This document shows positions 1 through 14,600 of a DNA stretch of 64,000 nucleotides, one piece after another. The position numbers were made by a program, and so were the translations under genes. The DNA is from Clavelina lepadiformis (taxonomy: Eukaryota; Chordata; Ascidiacea; Aplousobranchia; Clavelinidae). The notes under the pieces are model-generated. The model saw only the letters and a program-made list of their open reading frames with translations, was not told where the DNA came from and searched no databases. The stretch lies in the NCBI RefSeq assembly GCF_947623445.1, contig NC_135240.1, positions 26,474,001 through 26,538,000 on the forward strand, given 5' to 3'. Position 1 is the first letter of the stretch, and the number at the start of each line of letters is the position of its first letter.

Positions 1-566
1 GGAAATCCAATTCACCAAGTAAATAAAAAGCAAAGCATTGTAAAGGTTGTAAGTTCACTATTTGAGTTGTGATAAAGATCGATTCTTGACAGAAATGTGC
101 CAGTCATATTTTTTTTTGATCTCAGAGATGAATCAAAAACTAATTTTCCTCTTGTTGGATATATTGTTGTACTGTGGATTTAATATTCACGATTTAATAA
201 CTGTGGATTTAATAATTTTTCCTTCTACATATAAAAACATCTAATAACGGCCTTTGATGTTTCGTCTAAAATTAAAAGAAAAAAAAATCGAATTTCCAAG
301 CACACAATGAAAGCTTCGTGTTAAATAAGAATTGACTTCAACGTTTTTTCGCGAAAGTTTCAGCAACTTCCTAAAACAAGAATCATAAGATTTAAAAACA
401 GAAAAATATTCAGGTTTCATATTTGAGATCATAATTGAGCCAAACTATAACATATATATATATATATACTATATATATGACAGAAACCAATCTCACAGCA
501 GAGTGTGAAAAGCTTGAAACGATACTTCAGACAAACACAATACACGAACAGACCTGTTTTAAGTGA
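1..566. other. Upstream intergenic DNA of the GPCR gene
   Basis: AT-rich DNA with only short random open frames. A TA-dinucleotide run lies at about 451-478. The first confident receptor exon follows, so a 5' exon encoding the missing extracellular N-terminus and the promoter may lie here or to the left of the window. I could not identify either. Confidence 0.5.
451..478. repeat. TA microsatellite
   Basis: Interrupted run of alternating T and A just upstream of the receptor gene. This is simple-sequence DNA, likely polymorphic. Confidence 0.8.
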
Positions 567-578
567 AATCTACATCAA

Positions 579-3500
579 GTGACCAATATACTGTATAGTT
601 ATGGTCGTGTGAATTCTTCAGGCATGAGCGTGTCGCTGTTCGTTGCATACGTCATCGTGTTCCTATTTTCAACCATCGGAAACCTCGCAGTCATGGTCAC
701 GCTGATATCAAACAAGCGCTTGCGAACTGTGACCTACTGCTTTCTGCTCAGTCTGTCCGTGAGTGATTTCCTTGTCGGGTTCCTCTGTATACCAATTTAT
801 TTAACCGGAAGAATTCTGAAAAGATTTATATTTGGAAGCCTCTTGTGCAAGATATTTCCTTACTGTATGGGTAAGTTTTTTCAAAGCATGCCTAAACCAA
901 AACGCCTGTTAACGAGTAAAGTTATGACAGATCGTCCTTTGTTGAATCTTTCTTTTTCATTGTTATAATCACCACAGGATTGTCGGTTTCAGTCTCCACT
1001 TTCACTTTGTTAGCCCTATCTTTTGAGCGGTACAGGGCCATTTGCCACCCCTTCGCGTCCAGGAGCTGGCAAACAAAATCCCACGCTAACAAAGTAAGCT
1101 TATCATTCTCCACACCATAGATATAGAAGACTTCCTTGCTTAAAGTATCCAACTGGTGATTGAATTCTTTAATCGACCAACGTTTCGCAAACCCATGCGG
1201 GTGAGCTTCCGTCTGGGCGGATTTCAATAAGAGAACAACTAACGTTGGTTTATTAAAGATTTCAATCAACAATTGAGCATCTTTTGTTGTTGAAATTATG
1301 CCTGGTGACAGACGTGGCAATTTTAAAGCTTATTTCAGTTATAAAATTACGTCATATAACTGATATTTATCTTTGAGTTATTATTAAACTGAGCCAGTGT
1401 CGTAGTTTTCTATCCTTAGCAGACGACTGAAAGTTTTAACACAAAATATGACGTCGTAATGACAGATGATTGCGTTAATCTGGGTGCTGAGTGGTTTGCT
1501 CATGTTTCCAAACTTCTTCATCGCTCGGATTGAGAATGTTTACCTGACACGACAGGACCGATGCACGGTCGCATGTCGGACCACGTTTCCGTCGGACGAA
1601 TTCCAACAGGCATGGTAAGAACATAATCAAACCACTTTTATACTTAGAACGAAAGACAGAGTCAAATCGTTGGAGAACCTATTTGCTATTACACGGACGT
1701 TTCAATTGCTAGTTTACTGATTATGGAATAACCTGTGTCTTGAAGCCATTTTCTCCAAACTCATTTTAACCGTCACTTAAATCATTTCACAGCATCATTC
1801 AAAAATGTATTTTTCGTAAAAGTAAAAAACCAACTTAATACTTAATAAGTCCTTCAGCATTAGGATTGATAAGGTGTGTACATGTCGACAATATGTACCG
1901 AAAGAACATGCGATTTCCTATTATTTTATGTCGTGTTAGTGATTATATAAGTTTACAAGTTTTCTAATTACGTCATCATCTTTGTAATTAGGTACGTCAC
2001 GCAGTTGATTGTTCTGTTCGTCATTCCTCTTGTGTGCATGACGGTATTTTACACTCTGATCTCGCTCAAATCCTTCAAAGGGTTCAACTTTAAAGACTCA
2101 AAAGGCAACTTCCGACGAAGACTTTCGTTCGTCGTAAACTTTAACCAAAACGTTTGCAAAAGAAATTTCAAAAATTTTAACTTTAAAAAATAAACTCACG
2201 CAAAATTATTTGTTATTTGTAGATAAGAACAGCGCCTCCGCTGGTGGGCAATGTGAGGAGATGGTGTCTTTAAAAAGTAGTAGCAATGAAAAATCAAATC
2301 AAGTGAGTCTTCGTAATATTTGCTATATAACGTGTTATATAACATACAGCTTTGTAGTTTTTCTTGCCACTTAAAAATCTGACTGAGGAGTGCTTTAAGG
2401 CTTTTCAGATCAAAAGATCTATTTTTTTTTAAGTATTTTTCATCTGATTAAGTTTGTGGATTGAAAGTGGCTTTGAAGGAATGACCGCGCCGATATCACC
2501 AAAAAAATAGCGAAATGAAAATATATTTCTCAAACGCTAAAATTAAATGACAGAGTTGCCAATTAATGGTTGCAATGATTGTTTAAGAAGCTCGCATCTT
2601 AGGTTATACAAGTTTACAAGAGCAAGGATTTAAACCGCTCCATCGTTCACGATCTTTTCATCCAACTCATTTTAAAATAATTTCATCTTCAGAGACAATA
2701 TTCCTTACAGCTTCCGCGAAGACCCCGACCCACCAATACAAAGAGACCCACTGTACGGACAGCCAGCGGTGCCAGCAGAGCCAGCCAGAACGCATCTCAG
2801 GCTCGAGTGAAAAAGAAACTAGTGATTACGCTGATTATTGTCGTGGTAAGAATTCATTAAACCCGCCCAAGGTTTCTTGGACTGCTGTAGCCTATACGTT
2901 ACTTAACAACAGAGTTTTACTTGGATGACGTCGCTATTAGATACCACATACACGAAATGGAATTAAATTTTGCGAGTCCTGAAAATTAGACGAAAAAATT
3001 AAGTTACTGAGACAACTTAATTTAATTTTGGCCGATTTTCCAACGTCAAGCCACCAGAACAATGTTACGAAAACCTCCAGGAAACTTGATTTGCAACGGG
3101 AACGCTTTAACCTCAAAGTTTAATTCTAAAATCTCAAAACTGTCGATTAGGAAAGCGATCAATAATATAATAGTAGTTTGTTCATTGCTGACCGTTTTGC
3201 AGGTCTCGTAGTCCACAAGCAAAGAGGCGCCGCGTCTCTCTAACGCTCTAATCAAACAACGTTTTGCAAGATATTTCTAATTTAGCTTTACAAATTCTAC
3301 AAGAATGATGTCGATTCGTTTTCAAATGTCAAGTCTGTATGTTCACGTTTAATTTCATAAACCTTGACTTATATCTTACAATTGGTCGCACAGTAAAAGT
3401 AGGGAAACGGCCGAGTGTAGGCTACAGTACCTTTATGGAAAATATACCATAGTGTGCTTCACGACGACGAAAATCGGAATAGAATTGCGTCGTTAAACAG

Positions 3501-4503
3501 TGCACAATCAAAATATGAAGACCACTCCCTCCAATATTGTCATACGTACCGGTTTCGCTTAATAGATTTTTGAAATATTGATGGAGAAGCTTGAAATTCT
3601 AGATCACATACGTAATAGGCCTGTCTTAATTTTGTCTCTTGCAACATCATTTTAAGGAATTTTAAGTAAAGCGCATAACCAAACTTTTAATATGATATTA
3701 AATTTTGATGACAATTGGTCTAAAAGAGTTTAGTTTCAAGAATCTCGTGCAAGCTCCTATGACGTCAGTGAGCAAGTATATTGGATCGCAGGGGGAGGGA
3801 TAGAATAGGGGTCTTTCAGAACTATGGAGGTGAAAGAATAGTCTAATTTCAAAGACGGATAAAACGTTCGAGAAATAATGGAAAACAAACAACCAAAAAA
3901 TAACCTTTTGTTACATTATAACTAATCTATTGTGTGATTTGGCCGCAATTTCATCGGCATATGTTCGATGGTTTTCGGATATCAGTTAATAATGATTTTG
4001 CTTATTACGCCACAAAAGTCTCATTGTTTGCTCTTCATCCCAGGTAATGTTTTTTATCTGTTGGACTCCATTGTTCATCGTCAATGTCTGGAGAGCGTTC
4101 GATCCGATTGGTGCAAGGAAAAGCCTTGACAATGGAATTGAAGTTATTCATGTAAGAGAGAGACATCTAAAGGATATCAAGCGTTGATAAAACATAGCGC
4201 AAATGCATTAAATTGGCCATAAAATTTTCACTTACTAACTACTATATCGCCAAATTGGTTAATTGGCTATAAAGGTTAAAAATTTAAAAATGGGTTAATT
4301 TCGGTTGTGAACGACAACACTTTGTAATACGGTCAATGCTTTTTACTTTTTTTCAGCTCTTATCATATATTTCAACCTGCGCAAATCCAATCATATACTG
4401 CTTTATGTCCGATGCATTTAGGATCGCATTTATCAAAGCTTTCATGTGCTGTCTACCCAAGAAATGCACGGAAAAGATCCGCAAAGTGCGTGAGTGGGGA
4501 TAA
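579..4503 (+). CDS. Cholecystokinin/gastrin (cionin)-type G-protein-coupled receptor
   Basis: Class A seven-helix receptor of the CCK/gastrin family, expected at the plasma membrane, binding a CCK-like peptide (cionin in ascidians) and acting through G proteins. Exons read: 579-870 (TM1, TM2, start of TM3), 978-1093 (ERY in place of DRY), 1466-1614 (TM4, extracellular loop 2), 1992-2133 (TM5), 2228-2302 and 2693-2845 (basic third intracellular loop, start of TM6), 4044-4151 (CWTP of TM6), 4357-4503 (TM7). All phases agree. TM7 carries LLSYISTCANPIIYCFMS, very close to vertebrate CCK receptors. CFMSDAF is followed by a CC pair that could be palmitoylated. About 393 residues are visible. The open frame begins without an ATG (579 is GTG), and the first internal ATG, at 624, would leave almost no extracellular domain, so an upstream exon is likely. 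The exon 5 acceptor was chosen for phase and is the weakest border. AATAAA at 4698-4703 is a plausible poly(A) signal. Confidence 0.88.
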
Positions 4504-4697
4504 TTGCTTATCCGTTTTTTTCTTTGCTCCAAAACCAAACGCGAGCAACTTTTGAACTATAACAGCTCATTGCTTTGTTCAGCCGCCGGTCAGAGGATCA
4601 GTATACACTACGTCAGCGTATGCCACGTCAGAAGTGACGCAAAACGTCTCTTTAGCGTCACCAACCACGAGTTTCGGTCGCCGAAGCCTGATCGTTG

Positions 4698-4703
4698 AAT
4701 AAA
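4698..4703 (+). terminator. Likely poly(A) signal of the GPCR gene
   Basis: AATAAA, 195 bases after the receptor stop codon. This is the first such hexamer on the plus strand after the gene. Confidence 0.45.
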
Positions 4704-5571
4704 CCTGGTTTCATCAAGAGGAGGAAGAGGGGATGACCAACAACGTCGTAGTTTTTGTGACGTGACTTCTACTACTATGCTTCCTATAATTTTTTGTTCG
4801 ATATAAAACTTGGCTAAAAATGACCGGGATTGCAGGTTCTCAATCAACTGTTCTTTGTGTTTTGTAGTCGGTTTCAGACGTTTTTGTGTTGACTTATGCG
4901 ACACACTTTCTTATAGAAGTTTAAAAGGAAAATTTCTTTAACTTCAAAAATCCCACTGGTCGGTGATTACGACCGCCGTGAAACTTTTAATCTAACTTTG
5001 AAAATCAATTTGTCATTAAGTTTGGGTTTTGTGCTGCAGTAACTTTCAAACCATCCCTCACCGTTTAAACGTGTTTGTGAAGACTAAGTTCTAAGCCCGT
5101 GTGAGTAAAGGCGTGTTTTATCGAAGAGAGTCTCATTAGGCGGTGGGAAAATTGTGTTTCTGCCTGCTGGCCAACAATGCGCTTGACGCAGCCGGGAAAC
5201 TGACAAACTGTTATCTGCAAAAAAAATAATCCTATAACTTGGTGCTATGATGCAATACTTGATTACAGCAACCGACCATGGTGTAGCGCTCGTGATAACG
5301 GTTTGTTTGTGATGTTGTAGCTCATTTTAGCTGGTTTAGTTGTGAGTATTCTGTTATACAACTAATAATCTTTTATCATGCGAGCGTGTAGAAATTTGAC
5401 ATGGAAGCAATTCCAAGGTAACCTTGATTACTGTTTTATGAAGCAAACTTTGTTCATCTTTATTAAATGTGGCCGTTAAATTTTCAATCTAACCTCATAT
5501 GTTTAATCACCTGTAACCACACTCGTGCACAAAAAGTGAAAATGAGCATTGATGTAAATGCGTCATAATAC
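4704..5571. other. Spacer between convergent genes
   Basis: The stretch separates the 3' ends of the plus-strand receptor and minus-strand Gemin5. Only shadow open frames are present. I see no gene or repeat here. Confidence 0.5.
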
Positions 5572-5577
5572 TTTATT
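5572..5577 (-). terminator. Likely poly(A) signal of Gemin5
   Basis: TTTATT on the plus strand reads AATAAA on the minus strand, 86 bases beyond the Gemin5 stop codon. Confidence 0.5.
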
Positions 5578-5662
5578 GTTGAGAAGAAAAGACTTAGTTA
5601 CAGTGGTCCAGTTTCCTCATAGAGTAGCAAGGTCGTAATGTCCATCGTCATTAGGAGACACT

Positions 5663-8600
5663 TTAATTGACGGTTAGGTTGTTTATTGTAACAAATTTGT
5701 CGTCGAGTTCCTTCGAGGAAGTTTCCTTCTTGCTCTCGTGTAACACCGCGCGGTCACTTTCATACACGGTTTTATCGGAAGAGGTCGCACCGGAGCAAAC
5801 ACTTTTCGGGCAGAAGACGTCATTAACCAAAGAAGTTTTAGAATAGTTTTTGGAAAATGTTTCAAAACTTTCACAAACTTCCTCAAGAATCGACTTAATT
5901 TCTTCAATATTTGAAAGTTTTCCGCAGGTTTTAAGGTGATCTCGATAACTGTAGTGATGTGACGTTTTTTCGCTTGATTGGTTGAGAATCAGCAGCATCG
6001 CGCAAGTTAAATGAACAGCGATCTAAAAAGATGCAAAAGTGCATTTAAAACTGAAATAATAAAAAACAAAGAAATAAACTTGTTAAACTTTATTAGCGTT
6101 AAGACTTTTCTTCCATCGATTTCTTCAAAATCTGTCTTAAATCGGGCTACGTAGAGTGACGTAGTCAACAATGGAATATTCCGTAAAGTCATATCAAAGT
6201 CATTTACCGAGTAAAGAGCTTGTTTCAGGGTTAAACCTTCTTTGTCCGCACTCGAAGCTATATTTCCCACCTCCCCATATAAGGAAGCGATACTTTCTCC
6301 TTCCCTAATCACGTGATTCTTCCAAATGTCGTTGAGTTTTGCGGCAAAACTCGATCCTGGATGCAGCAGGAGTGAAGAATTTTGTGTAAAGTAATTTGTA
6401 GGGGGAAGCTGGATTGGCGTTCCTGGCATCCTACTGTTAGCCTCACGCAGAAGCAACCCCAACAAGTAATAAGAATCGTATTCACGCAATTAGAGGCAAT
6501 TTACTGAATTTTTATTAACATTCTAAGTCATAAAACCAACCTAAACTGTCCAAAAAATCGGAATTATTGTCAAATTTGAGTGTGGCGATACTGTTGTCGT
6601 GTAGTAGTGGCATTTTTCGGCGCAGCCACATCTACAGCAGCTTACTATAGGTGCCAGGTGATATTGGCCAAAAATGTTTCAATATTTCAAGACAGCTACA
6701 TTTACTATTTTAACTTTCTTCATAAAAACCTGTTATATCGATAGTTTTCCACCAATCAGACCACGACAGGTCACTGAAAAGCTCGTCCAATCGTAAGTCT
6801 TGTTTGGGTGACGTTACATCTATCAACCTGACAATCGTCTCATGGGTGGCGAGTATCAGCCTGTAACAGAAACATCTTGTAATTAGACGAGCAATCAGTA
6901 TTCGCCAAGTCTGTAGCTCGCAGCAGGATTGTTTGTTACAGTTTTGTTATTGTTTGTATTCTCGTCGTGTTTGAATTAACCCGGCTCATTCTGAATTAAT
7001 TACATCAATAGCAAAATAAACAGACCGGTAAGCTGTGAGATCGAATCCCGACGAAGCCAGCTGTGCTTCTTTCCACATCCCACTGCGCTTCAGTACGCTC
7101 GCGATCGCGCTCTTCGCGTATTCCTGCGCATCCGCTGCTTCGCCCAACTTTGCGAGCGCACTCGCGGCAAAGAGCGACGTCAGGTCGTCTTTGTTAAAAG
7201 CTGATCTTCTAGAACTGGCGCGTTCGCTCAAACACGATGCGGCCGCCGCGTATTCGCCGATCGACGAAAAGCATTTAGCTGCCATTTCAAATGAACTTCC
7301 TAGAACGCGGAAGAACACTTGGTCACACTTAATCAACATACAGTGTATATCTATTATACGATCGAAATATATAAAGAGAATGCGTAGATTAGAAATGGGA
7401 ATAATTTACACAAAGAGCACCAGTTGTCGCCCAGCAAAGGGCGTTTTTGCTTTAAGCAAGTAACTTTTGCTTTGTGATAAAAATGCAAACACAGGACTTG
7501 CCATTCTTAAGCCTGTACGCCCACGTCTTCACGATTTTCAGTACAAGTTGGTCGTTTTCCTGCAGACGAGCGCGAGCCAGCGATACAGCCTCCCTGTAGT
7601 ACTTGTTGTCCATCAGTAACGTAATCGCTTCGTGGATCTGAGGAAAAGTTGTAAAATATTTTCATTGTGCGATTAAAAGCTCTAAATTATTTGGAGAATA
7701 TTTACAGGTATTTGCGCAAACGTCGCCAACTAAAAACTTAACTATTCTTATGCGCCACCGTACCTTTGCGTACAGTCATGACGCATATTGCAAAAAAACA
7801 CAAAAGAACTTTGCAAAATGTCACCTTGTTGGTTGCCACCAGGTACTGTGACGCGTGCAAATGACGCCCTTGTTTGATCAGCTGATCGGCGAATGACGTA
7901 CATGCGTGTTGCCATACGTCATATCCTGCCATGGGTGCTAGCGCAACCAGCTGGTCGGTAAGATCGTCCTGTTCAATTGCATTCTCTATAGCACCTGCAA
8001 GAGTAGTATGAGATCGGTATAATGAACAGAGTGTGTTTATCTCGCCTTTCGTAAAACTGACACAGAAACGAAACAACAACTTGTTATGCTGGCTTTCAAA
8101 TCTACGAAAAGTTTATTTCGTCGATAGCGCTAAAGCAAAATGTAATAACATGTCTGTTTTAAAACTAAGCGCGGCAAATCGCCAATGATTATCTCTAGCA
8201 AATGAGATTATTACCGACTATATCCCCCCGCCAGGTTTTCAGGATGTAGCTTCCATCGTTGTTCTTCATCCTCGCCAGGTGCCTGTCTTCTCTGGCCAAC
8301 ATCCTAAATAGTTTTTTAAAAATCAGGAATTATTTCTTTGCAATTTAGACCTATATGAAATAGAAACCGAATCGAGTCTGAAAGACCGGAAAAGAAGACT
8401 CTATTTTATTGAATTGTGTCTTCACCGATGAACTTCTTCTCTAAACACTTCACCTGTACGCAGTCATCCTGTCGCCGTAGAACCCGATGTTCTGAAATTC
8501 TTCATCATCGGGATTTAATTGATTTCGTTTAAATTTGACGATGTCGATGCAACTGCGCTGGAGATCTTCCTTCTTCTGGTTATCCTGCCAAGAAAGTTTC

Positions 8601-11600
8601 TTTTTAAATATTTAACCTAACAATGCGATTATGCAATTCAAATGAAATCCTGAGGACAACTATAATCTGTTTCAGGACACAAGTTTATGTTATAGTTGAT
8701 AGATTTAGTAGCTTGCCTGCCTAACGCTATTATTGACAATAGCAGCATAGCGCAAGCGACAATCAAATCCGACTGTCGTAATTGCAAATCAATTATTACC
8801 CTTTAAGCTACGGAGCCGACATTTGTCAAACATGTCATAAAATCAAAATGAATTGAAACAAACTCCCGGCGGAAATAACTCACCAGTGCTGAGGAGAGAG
8901 GCAGCAAATTGTTGACTCTCTTGCGTTGAGGGAAAGAGCTTTTGTCTCCATCCTTGCTTTCCTGTGACGCTTCTCTACCTTCCGAAAGCTGAATGAGAAC
9001 TTCTTTCACGCTGCTATCCGGGGATTTCCTATCCGGGGATTTCCAAGGTTGGGCGTTAGGGTTCAAGTCAGAACGAGCTGTACTGGCATGGCTGGTACCT
9101 GGTTCCCTGGACAATTGAGGAATTGAAATGCCATCAACAATGGACAATAAGAAGTGTTTTGATATAAAGTTACGCAGAGTTTACAAGCATCAGCGAAAGC
9201 AAGGTTAACAGCTGTTTCAACTTACGTAACAGCTGGACTGGACGCTGCAACGCCACCTTGGTTCGTCAACGGCAAAGATGCTAAAAACAGAAGAATTTTT
9301 CAACAACTAAGATACAATGCCGGTAACCTCACTACTACGATGTTAGAAAGTGTTAAAAGAAAAGCGCTTCAAACCTGTGGTTTCTGACACATCGATTTCT
9401 GCGAGTAATTCCAGTTTCTTACGTTCAAGTAACTCATCCAAGTCTGGTGTGACAGTGGGTGTAGTCGGTTCTAAGTAATTTTGTTAATTAGTAATTACTC
9501 CTCTAGCAGTTAATTACTGAGTGGTAATTATCGATTTGCAATTAATTTCATTGGTAATTGTCAAGTTATTAGAACATTTATTCCCATAAAAATCCGATGT
9601 TCGATTACAGCATACCAGTAGTTGGAAATGCTGAAGTTTCATTTACGATTGATTTTTAAAAATGAACGCAAGTTCGTTGTGAATGACATGAGCGAGTTTT
9701 AAGGAAACAGTTATAGAAAATACCTGCTGAGGTGACAGGGTCTGGGGATTTCAGAACAGACTGAGGGACTGATTTTTTCTTTTTATGCTTTTTCTTCCAC
9801 AGCGCTGTTTGTTTCTGTGTGAATCCCACGTGCTGTACGTCTACAGATAACGATGGAATTTTCAAAATTATTTCCCGACTCAGTTTTATTGCATAAATGG
9901 AAGTTTGAAACCACCGTATTTCTAATTACGTTAACTTTTACGACCAACCGCCCAACAAAGCGCACCTTTCGGCGGTAACCTGTTCTCCTGGCGCTCGTAT
10001 CTCCAAATATGGACAGAATAATCATCGGCGCCGGAGTAAATGACGCCGCTCAAATTTCCTTCGTCAATCACTGGGCTCCAAGCGACACACAAAACACGAC
10101 CATCGTGGCCCCTATAGTTGCAAATGCCCTCACCCTTACACACGTCCCATACCTAAAACAAGTGCAAACGGTAAAACTCTAATGTATCCCACACACAGCA
10201 ACTTGCTGTCAATCTTACAGCCGCTCATCAGTTAATATAATCGACCAGATCAGATAAAACTTGCAAAAAATAGTGGGGAGTACAAGTTGGGAAAAGTTGA
10301 GTTGGTTTTTAAATATCCTTCAGTTGCGATCATAACAATTAAAGCAGGGAGGTTGCCCAACCTAGTGTGTTGAACTGCTTGATCGTAACAGCATGGTACC
10401 GTTGTTAAGTCAATGGTAGGTCAAGCATTTAAAGTGTTCACCTCTACCGTTCCATCGTAGCTAGCCGACGCAATCTGCGTTGGATTGTTCACATTCCACG
10501 ACAGGCCAGTAATTCTTCCGGTATGGTCGGCAAGCATTCGATACGGTTCAGTGATTGCGGAAGTCTGTGAAGCTGCAATGTTATAATAAATAAATCTTGA
10601 TTTTGGTTTACTTTGATGTGGATCTTAACAGGACCTCAGTATGACCTTTAACCCTCTTCATAAGGGTCTTAATGGAAGGGTCTTGAGGATAAATACATAA
10701 ACAGGTGTGAATATTATGGTAAGTAAATAAATAATTTATGATTTCTTGGCGTAATCTTGTGAGAGATTTGCGCTAAGTTCCAAACATGTCAGTTTTGAGA
10801 AAAATATACAAATCTGCTCTCACTGTGCTAATTGCAGCAGTTTGGCACAGCAATTACGTTTCAATTCTCTCCGAGTTATTTAGAAATAAAATAAACAAAT
10901 AAAAGTTTTGCCTGCAAATCTCGCGCTTCAACGAGGCTGTATCAACCAAAATAACCTCAAGCAGAGAAGATTTAGAGCTTTTATTTGGAGGGTTAAGAGT
11001 TAAGAGCGAAATAGCGTTTTTTTGTCTTTGCTTACCATCTGCACTATCCGTGTCTTGTTTCGGCGCGATAAAATTTTTCAAGTCCGTGACACAGATGTTG
11101 CTGTTATTTGAACCAGATGCGATCCAGCAATGATATTCTGCAAAAGAGAATATAGTCTTACACTCATCAATGAAATAACTTGTGGGCAATGTTTCTGGTG
11201 CCGCTTGACCTGGCTGTACAGGTTTTCATGAATTAACAAACAAAACACAAGATTAGCAGTTGAAAATATTCACTAACCGTGTCCACTGGGGACTGGACAC
11301 CATGCAAGGCAATTAATTATTTTGTTGTGGACTCGAACAGTGACGAGATGTAGCAGGTGCGGTGCTTGATAAATATCAAATGATCTTCACAAAAACAGTC
11401 GTCATTTTTTAAGAGACTGATACCGTGAGATTTATTTACCTGATGGTTTCAAACAGAAGTTTTGAATAGATTTAACACAAAGCAGAAGTCGCACGTACCC
11501 ATTGTCGCTACCAATAGCAACCACCTGCCCGTCATTCCTCCATCTCACTTCGCTGCGTTTGCCGGGATTGTGATTTGATTGCTGATTGGTTGCTGATATT

Positions 11601-14600
11601 ATGGTGGCAATGTCAATGCCGTCTTTTTTCTAACCAAAGTATTTTACACACTACGTCAAGATTATTGGTTTGTTTGTGAGTCAAATAAGTTTACCAGCTA
11701 GAAACTTCTCTTCAAATTATGTATGTTTAACAACACCATGTACAGTGTATACAACGCAAGAACCTCTAACCAAGGTTGGATGGTGCATCAGGATTACGCC
11801 TTCCCCACCGGAAGTGTACAAAAACAATTTATCGCCATTTGAAACTTCAGAACCCTCGCTGTAAGATTGAGGCCCCCACGACATGGCGTATACTGGCTTC
11901 ATGTGATAACTTTCAGATATTACAGGGGCACGGAGAGTCAAAACATCGTAAAGTCCGACCTTCCCGTCCTCAGTACCAAAAGCTAGCCTTCCTTCTTTGG
12001 ACGGATGCCATGCTAAAGACATCACCTGCATCGAAGTTACAATGTGTAAAATTTGCATGTATACGCTCGCTTCATACAAAACTACTGACAAAATAAATAT
12101 ATTATGTTTGTATGGTCTTTCAGGTGTAGCTTTGTTGATTATACAAGCATTAAAAGTGTACTAAAATCATTTTTAACATATTTCTTTAAACTTTGAATTT
12201 GTCACAACCGTAATTGCACCTTTTCCTTAACCCCTTGCCAGAGAACAGTAATATCAAAAGGATTTCGTGGATTCTTTGTCTTCCAAACTCGAATGTTACC
12301 GTCACCTACCCCAAGTGCTACAATACTTGGATCAGTTGGAGAAACTAAATGTAAACAGGAAAAATCTCAGATTGCAAAAGCTTGAACAAATCTACACAGA
12401 GCATAAAGTTTACAGAAGTATGACTATTGCACAAATTCATAAATATCTAACAATAAACTATAACTAGCTGTAGGCAGGCTGTACTTGAGATTACTCAACA
12501 CATACTTGTTACAGCATAGACGTAACCACCCAGGGTAGGCAAAGAGCACAGTGGGGGCGACTGGGGTTCATTCAGTGACCAAAGCTTAATATGTCGGTCC
12601 ATGGAGGTGGTGATTATGTTATTGCGAGGATCCAACCCAGCATTAATGTTGAAGACCACACGTTGATGGCCTTGGTTCAAATACTGACTCGTCATCAGCT
12701 GAATCAAATGCATAAACAAATTTCATTGAATTTCACAAATAATGAAAGTAATAAGAATATAAAATAATTGAGATTAAACAAACTTAGACAAGCTATTGAC
12801 AATGCTTAAGTAAGCCATTGTAACAGAACACCTAAAAATAGACGTCAAAAAATAAGTTTGAAACATCGAAATTTAGGAAAAAGTTGAAAAAAGTCAACAC
12901 TGTTCAAAGCCATTAATATGACGATACTTCATATTGGTCCTTTTCGTCTTTGCTCATGTCCCAGAGTAATATGTCGCCGTTGTAAGATGAAGACAGAAAC
13001 TTTGAACGGGAATCTTGTGGCCAATGGAGTGCGACATACAGCCTCGACCCATCCTCACTTGCTTTGCGGCCTTGAAAGAGACAACATTTACTGGAAATTA
13101 ACGGCCAATATATACAGATTATTTTGCCCATATTATTCAATAAACGTGTTTATTCTGGGTATATTTTTCTACAAAGTATATATGAATAGCTCCATAGTTC
13201 ACCTTTCATTGGTTTTACTGGCAGCTTTACCACTTTCAAGCATTTTCCTTTTGAAAGACTCCACAAACGAATCGTTTTATCTTTGCTTCCACTGACAAGA
13301 ATACCTTCAATTAACTTGTCATCTTCCAGTGCACTAACAATAAGAAAATTACAGTTAGGGCACAACTGTATTGGGAAAAATAGATTGAAGTGAATTGGAC
13401 TGCAACCAAGATTGCAATTTGTACAAAAATAACGTCACAAAAATTGAACAAGAATTTATGTAACAGTCATCAAATTTATAAGAATGGAGGTTAAAGGTAA
13501 CATTACAATCACAAATTTGCTAAAAGATGAATCCCGGACACCCAGTTTATTGCATTGATTAAGTATCGATATAATAAGTTAAATTTAACTAATTGTCAGC
13601 CAAGGAAACGAGAACAAATTACTTTTCGATTGAAGGTGCTTCCCCACCATTTTGCTCCTCCTCATTCATTGCAGTGAAAATATTCTCATTTGGAAAGAAA
13701 GACCAAACGACAGAATGAATTTCATTGCCGTGGCCGCGAAATTTGCGAAAGATCTAAATAACAATAAGACAATATCAACAACTGTGCTACAATGATTAGT
13801 GATTACACAGTAAAAATGTGCATTGTCACGTTTAAATTTTATGCATATACTGTATCTAAAAAAGCACTTTTGCGTACTACTTGTAACATACCGATAACAC
13901 CATCATATTTTAGCAACAAACTTAAAATCAAATTTCTCACCGACGCCCTGTTGTTTATGTCAACAACAGAGATTGCTCCCGCCTTGTAAGCGACCGCGAC
14001 AAAATTTTGGTGGTGAGGAGAGAAGCTGATCGCACAGATCGCCTGGTGTAGGTTGTCAGGATAGTATCGGTGATGTTGGGCTTTTTCCAAATTCCACACA
14101 ACTAAACAACCCTTGTCGTCACCGGAAGCAATCAAGTGTTCGGATACTGGACACAAATAAAATTTCAGTTCATTGTGACAAGCAAATCACTTCGGAGTCT
14201 AGTTGTAGTTACCGTATGTTATATTCAAAGTTATTAAGTGTATATAACTAGCAGATTATTATTTCCTTATTAACTATTATTTAGAATATATTACCATCAT
14301 ATTACCTTTTACTGTTTTCCTAACTAACACCCGACCCATTGCCTATTAAAACTTCACACATAACGAATTCATTCAGATTTCAAATTTGATTATATATATT
14401 TATAAGTAATGTTAATACATACTGTTTATAGACAGTGTTTACAGCTATGGGCAAAAAGATAAAAAAATAATGTACCAGTATCCTATGTTAATAGTTCACT
14501 GTTGGGAGCATTAAATTTCACAAATAAATAATGAGCTTTACCTGGAGACCAGTGCACAGCCGTAATCTTGTTGCTGTTGTGAGATTTATGTTCATTGACC

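Noticed and set aside
922..1320. Minus-strand 132-codon frame over the GPCR gene
   Set aside because: It overlaps receptor exon 2 on the other strand and shows no motif.
7035..7463. Plus-strand 142-codon frame within the Gemin5 region
   Set aside because: It lies opposite a well-conserved Gemin5 exon (7026-7299) and runs into its intron. It is a shadow of GC-rich coding DNA.
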